DNA from: Polydactylus sextarius
Lineage: Eukaryota > Chordata > Actinopteri > Polynemidae
Assembly (NCBI GenBank): GCA_016801845.1
Contig: CM028927.1
Span: 15,066,501 to 15,130,500, forward strand
DNA length: 64,000 bases
Direction: 5' to 3'
Position 1 is the first letter of the stretch. Every line of letters starts with the position of its first letter. This document shows, one piece after another, positions 57,656-64,000 of the stretch. The position numbers and the translations under genes are program-made. The notes under the pieces were generated by a model. The model saw only the letters and a program-made list of their open reading frames with translations, ran no database searches and was not told the origin of the DNA.

Positions 57656-57835
57656 TGAGCTGGCTGTCGATGAGCGATGATAAATTGCGGCCGGTGTGGA
57701 ACCTGCATTTAGTTCTGTCATTATTCAATAACAGGTGCAGCAGAAATCAAGGCAGCCTGGCAGTTATTGTACTGCTGCTGGCGCCATGTGATTATTTGCC
57801 ATAATTTACTTTACTGCCCTGTCCTATAGAACCGA
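57656..57835. promoter_or_regulatory. Strong conserved non-coding element candidate
   Basis: The sequence is complex and shows 'gatgataaattgcgg', 'cattattcaataacaggtg' (with an E-box CAGGTG), 'cagttattgtactg' and 'gattatttgccataattta'. No simple repeat, no frame and no transposon signature are present. By its mix of Sox-like, homeodomain-like and E-box motifs it looks like a developmental enhancer. Conservation in other species was not tested. Confidence 0.42.
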
Positions 57836-58437
57836 CGTTAACTTGAGTTGTTTGTCTAACTGGGAGAGGAGAGGACTGTGGATGTCCACCGGTGTGAGTA
57901 ACTACTTCAGTTTAATAAGAAACAAAGTGTTCCAAAGTCGTCGATAATGACAACGTTGGCAGCGTTTTATCAGCCCTGGTGGTGTAATGGTGTCATTTAT
58001 CTTTTATCTTATTTATTCTGCTTGTGCAGACACAACATGAAAGTTGTAGGAAGTGTACAGGAAATATGGCTAAAAGAATAAGATTAATTGAGTATAGATA
58101 AAAAAATATATTAAACAGAAATATAGTTCTGTAGGTAAGTTCTGGAATTAATAACTCTCAGATGCTATAAAATGTGAAAATACCTGTCATGATTTTTTTC
58201 TCCTAAAGTTAAAAACCCGACTATTCTCAGTTCACAGTAAAATAAATAAAATAAATAAATAAAAAATAAGTGCGGGAATAAACAGAAAAAAACTTACATT
58301 TGAGAGGAAGGAAACCGTCAATGTTTATTGTTGTTGTTGTCATCGTGACTGTCAAGCTTCCTCCTCTCACATGACACATATGCAGTTAATGATAACTTCT
58401 GTATCATGACTTCTACATTAGTAGTTTTGACTGTCCC
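57836..58437. other. Unique AT-rich DNA with (AAAT)n
   Basis: An AAAT-type run lies at about 58238-58268. (TTG)5 is at about 58326-58342. No exon is supported. Confidence 0.5.
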
Positions 58438-58690
58438 AGCTGGCAACTTGCCAGCTCAGCCTGACCCCCCGCAGTGGTAGCAGATATGTCAGCCTGCTCC
58501 GCTTAAACCACATTGATATGTGGGGGATTTATTCTATGTTAAGCCTGCAGGCTGCAGGCGTGCTGACTTCCATTGGAGCCGGTCACAGCGATGGCCCACA
58601 AGGGTTAATGGGTTGGCAGTGGGAGCTGAGGACACAGGAATTAGGCCTCTGCTACTAATTGCATAAGGGTAAGATTTGTTTAAATTGGGA
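58438..58690. promoter_or_regulatory. Candidate conserved element with NFI palindrome
   Basis: A 19-bp palindrome with one central base lies at 58438-58456. Its core TGGCAACTTGCCA at 58441-58453 is a perfect match to the nuclear factor I consensus TGGCA-N3-TGCCA. The following 230 nt are GC-balanced and complex, with 'ctgcaggctgcaggc', 'ggaattaggcctc' and 'ctactaattgcataag'. The minus frame at 58534-58800 covers it but shows no domain. The motif is seen; the role is inferred. Confidence 0.45.
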
Positions 58691-58718
58691 GCGAGTGAGC
58701 CTGCGGGGTTTCGGTGGA

Positions 58719-58728
58719 GGGGGGGGGG
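58719..58728 (+). repeat. G10 homopolymer
   Basis: A run of ten G just after the NFI-containing block. Long G-runs are rare and are prone to sequencing error. Confidence 0.9.
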
Positions 58729-59639
58729 CTCGACTGAATATGTTGAAGCAGTTGACAAGTAGGGCTCCATCTGAGGAGTTTCACTGCCAAAAGCAGGCAC
58801 AGGGACATTTGCTCACTTCATGGATATCACAGAATTCGCTCAATTTATGATCACACCAGCGTGTGAGTTTGAGTTCAAGCTGAGGCTCTGTACATTTATT
58901 AAATATGACGTTTTTTCATTCGGACAGTCATTAAGTCATATAATAAAGTAGTAGTAAAGTATAATAAAGTCATTTAAAAAAAAAAAAAAACGTTTTTCCT
59001 TTGTTTTGTTTTTTTCTATTTTCAACATCGTTGGAGTATTGATTAACTAAAGAATAAAGGTAAAACTTTTTTTGTTTTATTTTTTTTCAAGGTGTTTTCA
59101 GATGATTTCATAATGGTTGGGTATGGTATCTGCTTTAGAGCATGATGCAACCATCATAGTGAGGAAATGTTTGGCAAGAAAGACAAATCAAATAGCTCTC
59201 ACTTCCATAAAGACTGACTATCCTTTCCACAAAAAAAAAAAAAAAAAGAGTGAAAAGAGGAAGTCTGGTGATGTTGATGTCAAATTTCAGAGTATTAAAG
59301 TCTGTTTTTTTCAGCAGGGGATGTTTGGTCAATATAACACACACAGGAAATGTCATCTTATTTTACTCTTTTTTTCATATAACTTGGTGCACATCTATCA
59401 AACTTTGCTACACTTTTTTTCAAGGGTGCAACGTCAACACTAAATCTTGCTTTATTACAAAATGCTACCAATGTACGTGATCCAGGTGGCACGTTTGTCA
59501 TGTCTATTCTGAAAACACAACAAGTGCAGGTTAGATTGTATGTTCATAATATGATTATACATACGCTTGAGTGAGTCAATAAACTTTGTAAATAGTATAT
59601 TTAAAAGAAAAAAAAAACTCTAAGAAACAAACACTCACA
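58729..59639. other. Unique AT-rich DNA with A/T homopolymers
   Basis: A14 at about 58977, T-rich patches at 59000-59090, and A17 at about 59231-59247. Frames here have no family resemblance. Confidence 0.5.
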
Positions 59640-59970
59640 GTCGCTGCTCTGGCAACTGAAGTTGGTTAATTAGAGCGTATTATGCTCTCTGATTGGCTTT
59701 TAAGTGCTTTCAGTCACAGCAAGCATGCTGAATGTTGATGAATGTTTTTCAGGTGTAGTTACCATCTTAGCCCTTGTCAAAAAGTAAAGCTGCCTTATAG
59801 TTGCTGCCTGTCTTCTGTCAATCAGTCCCCTTTCTTTGGTAGGAAGGTGGAAGAACCAAATGTTTTCTTGCTTCTTAAGAAAGAGGTGGAAACCGCATCT
59901 TCCTGCTAATCCGCTGCTCCCTAGATGCTCGGAGCATGAATTCAGCAGTTGGCAGGTTCTTCCATATTGC
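59640..59970. promoter_or_regulatory. Candidate conserved block
   Basis: Complex sequence with 'ggttaattagagcgtattat' at about 59664 and a small inverted repeat 'agagc...gctct' around it. Composition differs from the AT-rich flanks. Inference only. Confidence 0.28.
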
Positions 59971-60089
59971 GTTATGTGTTAATTTGATGTAAACAAACTC
60001 AGTGATTGCTGTGGCGTCCCAGATGACTGTTCCGCACACATGATTACGAATGATGTTACACTCTTATTAATTGGATCCAAAGTATTGAC
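59971..60089. other. AT-rich spacer
   Basis: Short spacer with no recognisable feature. Confidence 0.4.
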
Positions 60090-60620
60090 AGTTTTGTGGT
60101 TAAGGAGACAGATTAAACTATGAGTCCACTTGTGCATTATGTGTTCGCTTCTCTCCTCACCCACTGCTGCTTTGCCTGGCGGTCTGAGAATAGTATCAAC
60201 AATAAATATTGCATGTTATTCGCAATCTTCACATCTCCTCCCTCTCCCCAGGCTAATAGTCTCTAATCATGCTCAGGTTTCACAGCTTAACGGAGCGTCC
60301 TGCGATGCTGTTTGAAGCAGGTTCGGCTCTCTGCTGTTCTAATAAAAGATGCAGCTGAGAATAACAAAGCACTTCAAGCATATATTTGTTTAGCAACAGA
60401 TACAATCGCAACTTTACATTTTTCCCCCCGGTTTTTGAATGTACACCCACTCTCCACCCCCTCCTCTCTGAGACTCCTTTAAGCCTGCTATCTGATGTGT
60501 TAATGAAGCACTAATGAGACAAGGTCCATCTTAATCTCAGGCGAAGAATCAGAGCGTCAGACCATTTTAAATAGTCCGCTGGATTAGCACAAGGAAGGGC
60601 GCTCTATAAGGTAGGGCGTG
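60090..60620. promoter_or_regulatory. Long candidate conserved non-coding block
   Basis: About 500 nt of complex sequence with no microsatellite. It includes 'aacaataaatattgcatg', 'ggctaatagtctctaatcat', 'agcacttcaagcatatattt', and 'gtgttaatgaagcactaatg' near 60497. Several words fit NKX-type (CACTTCAAG/CACTTNA), homeodomain and SOX sites. It is the longest stretch of this kind in the window. Confidence 0.38.
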
Positions 60621-61378
60621 AGAGAAAGAAAGTGAAGGGGAAAAACTGAAATGAAGGTGAAAAGCAGCGTTTGTATATGTGTCTGTGGTGTAAATTAGTT
60701 GAAGACTTAGCGTAATGCACTGTGCTAATGACTATAGAATGTGAGTGGGTGGAAGTTGTTGACCCTGTTGGGAAAGAAATAATGAGTCAGTTGTTGTGCG
60801 CACACTTTACCCCCACGCATTTTTTTAAAAAAAGAGAAAAGATGAAGTGTAAAATTCGTCCCTCGTGAAGGTCCAGCTGTCCGGTGAGTGGTCTTTGTCC
60901 CTGATCTCCACCCTCTTAAAAGTTGAAGAGATGTTCTTTATTTCTCTTGATGGAAAAACTACATCTCATCTGCAGATGTTGTGTCGCTCCCGCCTTGTTC
61001 ACCGTTGGGATCCCTCCAATCAATCAACTCCATTACCACTGATGTCTCATCATTTCCCCTCATCACAGATTGATCTGTCTTTGATTTACTTGAAAGTTAG
61101 CCAGAGCCACTTTAGCCTGACTCAACAGAACTTGCGGAGAGTCAAAGTTTTTGATTTCCTTGCGCCTTAAACTTTGAAGCATAAATTATCTCAGGGGCAG
61201 CAGATTCCTTTTCTTTTTAGATTGTCACTGCTGGCTTTGCTATGAATCAGGGGTTTGAGGTTCTGGCTCACATCAGACTTTGTAAAGCTGACAGCTGATT
61301 TCAGCTGTCCCAGTCTGAACTGTGGCTCTGAAGTTGCCCTCCTTGGCTTCACATTCTTTTTGTCTGACACCATATGTT
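60621..61378. other. Unique non-coding DNA
   Basis: Frames at 60865-61170 (+) and 61191-61373 (-) have no recognisable domain. No repeat is known here. Confidence 0.48.
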
Positions 61379-61415
61379 TCTTTCTTTCTTTCTTTCTTTC
61401 TTTTTTTTTTTTTTT
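61379..61415. repeat. Microsatellite (TTTC)n followed by poly-T
   Basis: About five TTTC units followed by T15. Confidence 0.92.
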
Positions 61416-62676
61416 AACTGAGATTCTTCCCCCTGAAGGATTATCTCGGATTATCCAAAACTCTCGTCCTCAAGTTCCAACCTCACTTCTGGCTTCTTCC
61501 TCTGACTTCTGATTCCCCTTTGCAACCAGAAACTTTTCTAAATGATACATGCAGAATTACATTACACCTACAAACTTTACAACATGAAACATTATTTTAC
61601 TGATTAAACGTGTTACCATGGCTACAAATATAATTACAGCCTTCATTTCCACCTGTTTGAATTCAACTAACACCACATGTAAAGACTTTGTGGTGAGTCA
61701 AGAACCTGGTACTTAGATGAGAGTTTAAAAATGTATCAACTGGCTCTAATGAACCCTTTTTCATTCATGTATTAAACATTGTAGATAGCCTTAGGTTATT
61801 TATAGACTCCCACATATAAAGTCTTTGAGAGAATTTACTGTTATTAAAGCTTTAATGATACAAATATATTTAAGCAACAACAACAACACACAAAAAACAT
61901 GTTTTCCACAATAATCTGTACATTTTCCTACTTGTGCTTTTTGGTCCTGTTTTATTTATAAAGAAAAGTGCAGTAGAGGATACATATGAAATATGCTAGA
62001 CTTGTCTCACATGGCGTAAGTGACAGTGGGATTATGGGAAGTGGAGCTGCAGCAATCTGTCTCCTTACTAACAGAACTGGGTCTCACGACACAGCACGCC
62101 ACATGGGGGAAACTGTCAGAGAAGTGATCTCTTTTTTTTAAGGATTTGCTGCTGTAATATTTAGGACAAGGCCTGTGTGATGCATGCAAGCTGTAAAACG
62201 CACATAGGCTTTCGTTCACTTTTGTTGCACACGCACTGCGCGTGTGAATGGGTTTGTGCACATTATGCACAGATGCTTTATGCACCCACATATACACAAA
62301 CACAAACAAACAGTGCAGATTTTTCGCTTGCGGCAGGCATCCTGCGCTCTCACAGGCAACCTGAGGCAGCTTCCTGTTTGCATGCCAACTATAACACACT
62401 TGAACTGTGTGAGGTGGAATCCACTCGAGTGATTTATGCAAGAAACGTACAAAAGTGCGGCCTAAGAAAGAGAGAGAGAGAGTGGGGTGGGGGTTGAGGG
62501 TGGAGAGTTGCTGCCTCACTTGAAAATGTAATATTTATGACACAATGACACAATGCACTTCCAGTAGGGACTTCTCTCTCTCTTACACTCTCCAGTGGTA
62601 AGTGGTAACTCAATTCCAAAGTTATTCTTACTCTATGTTGTCTTGTTTCTCTCCTCTGTGTGTCCCTGTGCAAATA
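61416..62676. other. Non-coding DNA
   Basis: The 170-residue minus frame at 62007-62519 is the longest minus frame of the window, yet it crosses a CA/CAAA-rich patch and a (GA)7 run at about 62467 and resembles no family. No exon is supported. Confidence 0.5.
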
Positions 62677-62757
62677 AACTGAACCAAGAAGAAACTAAAC
62701 TGAATTTAAATGAACAGAACCAAAATCAAACTGAACCTAAATGAATATAAACTTAAC
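62677..62757. repeat. Degenerate tandem repeat of 'aaactgaac' words
   Basis: 'aaactgaatttaaatgaac' and 'aaactgaacctaaatgaata' are diverged copies about 38 nt apart, with more partial words before them. Confidence 0.5.
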
Positions 62758-64000
62758 TAATATTTCTGAACTAATACCTCTCCCTCTCCTGCCTCTATCT
62801 CTCTTTCTGCCACTCACAGTTGAGAACCAACCTGTCCATTTTTCTACCTCTGAGCTGACAAATATACATGTGTGTGCTTCTACCACATGTGGCCAATTCA
62901 TCATTGCCCTCCCATATATGGAATGAGGTATACAGGCTCCACACACATTGTATTCACATGTCAACTAGAGAAGCAGATGGGGTAAACTAATATACTAATG
63001 CATAATGATATGTGGTACTATATACGAGGATTGGTTATGTTCTGATGTACACGGTAAAATGAGCTTATAAATATGTATGCACCAACATAACACCACTCAC
63101 TCTCACACAGTAGGTAGAGATATGGATGTTATACATTTGTTAAAATAAGACTGGACTGAAAACACGGTCACCAATGTTATTTCCACTTTATATGAGCAAT
63201 CATTTTAATTTTAGGGTTGTACTGATAGTAACCGGTAAGAAAAGGAAGCATGTTAGGAAACATCAACAACAACTGTCAGCGCTGACCGTTGATCCCATTC
63301 CTCAGCTAAATCATAGCTGCATTTTAACACATAAAAACAAGTGAAAGACATTTCCAGTAAAACAGTAAAAATGTAAAATAATTTGTAGTAATTGCATTTT
63401 TCTTTCATAGATGAAGAAATTATTAACAAAATTATCAGTTTGTATTTAAAAATACTGCTGCATAGTTCAGATATTTGGTCTGTTTGTTTAGAGTCACCAT
63501 TTTATTCATAATCATATTAAATTGTTGTTGTTTGGCCGTGTACTAGCAGACAGTGTTTGCATAAAGACTGTAAATCCAGCATAACTAATTATAGTCAACT
63601 AGACTCATTACATGGTTTGCTCTCCCACATGCAGACTGAGCTATGAGAACCACCGTGTATTATATATATTTGTTTCATACTGTGTATAATAGGAATAAAA
63701 ATTTAAAAAAATGCAGGCGTCTGAAACTGTTTTAAGGATGTGTTTTTTTTTTGTTATTGCAAAAGTTTGATTGAAAACAAATGCAGCTGGTAAATGACCT
63801 GATAGATCAGAGCAAAAAGAGATCAGACAAACAAATTAATAAAGAAAACAAAAATTAACAAAGTATATGAGACCTTTTTGACCAGAGGCCATAAGTAAGA
63901 ACTTCCTGCCACAAAACAGATGGAAGTAAACCACCTACTCTTTTACACAAGATTCAATTAGTTGAGAAATGATGAATGCATTATCCTTGTAAAAAATAAA
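62758..64000. other. Unique AT-rich DNA to the window end
   Basis: No exon, RNA gene or recognised transposon. A short AT alternation at 63660-63670 and T10 at 63743 are the only simple features. Confidence 0.5.

Noticed and set aside
58534..58800. Minus-strand frame over the NFI-containing block
   Set aside because: No domain or start context; the DNA is better explained as candidate regulatory sequence, and the G10 run lies within it.
62007..62519. 170-residue minus-strand frame
   Set aside because: It spans simple CA/CAAA and GA sequence, shows no domain and has other frames open over the same DNA; frames this long are expected by chance somewhere in 64 kb.

Overview
The window is nuclear DNA of a vertebrate, most likely a teleost fish and probably a percomorph. 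The signs are very dense CA/GT microsatellites (over 25 tracts, one about 226 nt), AT-rich unique sequence, a decayed tRNA-derived SINE of a type common in fish, a fragment of a teleost LINE reverse transcriptase gene, a dead mariner transposon, and several dispersed repeats I recognise from percomorph genomes. There is nothing prokaryotic: no operons, no ribosome binding sites, no compact ORFs.

I found no host protein-coding exon, tRNA or rRNA that I can support. The long open frames are by-products of microsatellites and of long purine- or pyrimidine-biased tracts. The stretch is therefore part of a gene desert, a large intergenic interval or a very large intron. The only recognisable protein-coding material is transposon-derived: a mariner transposase pseudogene (6567-7602, + strand, inside an element at about 6391-7612) and a LINE ORF2 remnant (about 29105-29603, - strand).

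Layout. 0-4.3 kb: unique sequence, CA repeats, a purine-then-pyrimidine biased block and a small CpG-rich patch. 4.3-8.7 kb: a homeodomain-site-rich block, the SINE remnant, the mariner and a strong inverted repeat at 8566-8689. 9.3-11.1 kb: a pyrimidine-rich domain. 11-20 kb: unique AT-rich DNA with microsatellites. 20-25 kb: two putative regulatory blocks (MEIS/TGIF palindrome; TAAT cluster) around the longest GT tract. 26-30 kb: a dispersed repeat, a 31-bp minisatellite, the LINE and a putative conserved block. 31-48 kb: microsatellites, retrotransposon tails, an Otx-type palindrome and one more percomorph repeat. 48-64 kb: purine- and pyrimidine-rich tracts, a G-quadruplex candidate, and several complex blocks that look like conserved non-coding elements (57.6, 58.4 and 60.1 kb), one holding a perfect NFI palindrome.

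No new biological system was found. The most useful leads are the mariner with its lesions, the 8.57 kb hairpin, the G-quadruplex next to a POU octamer, and the candidate enhancers. All enhancer calls are inference from base composition and motif density, because no alignment could be run.
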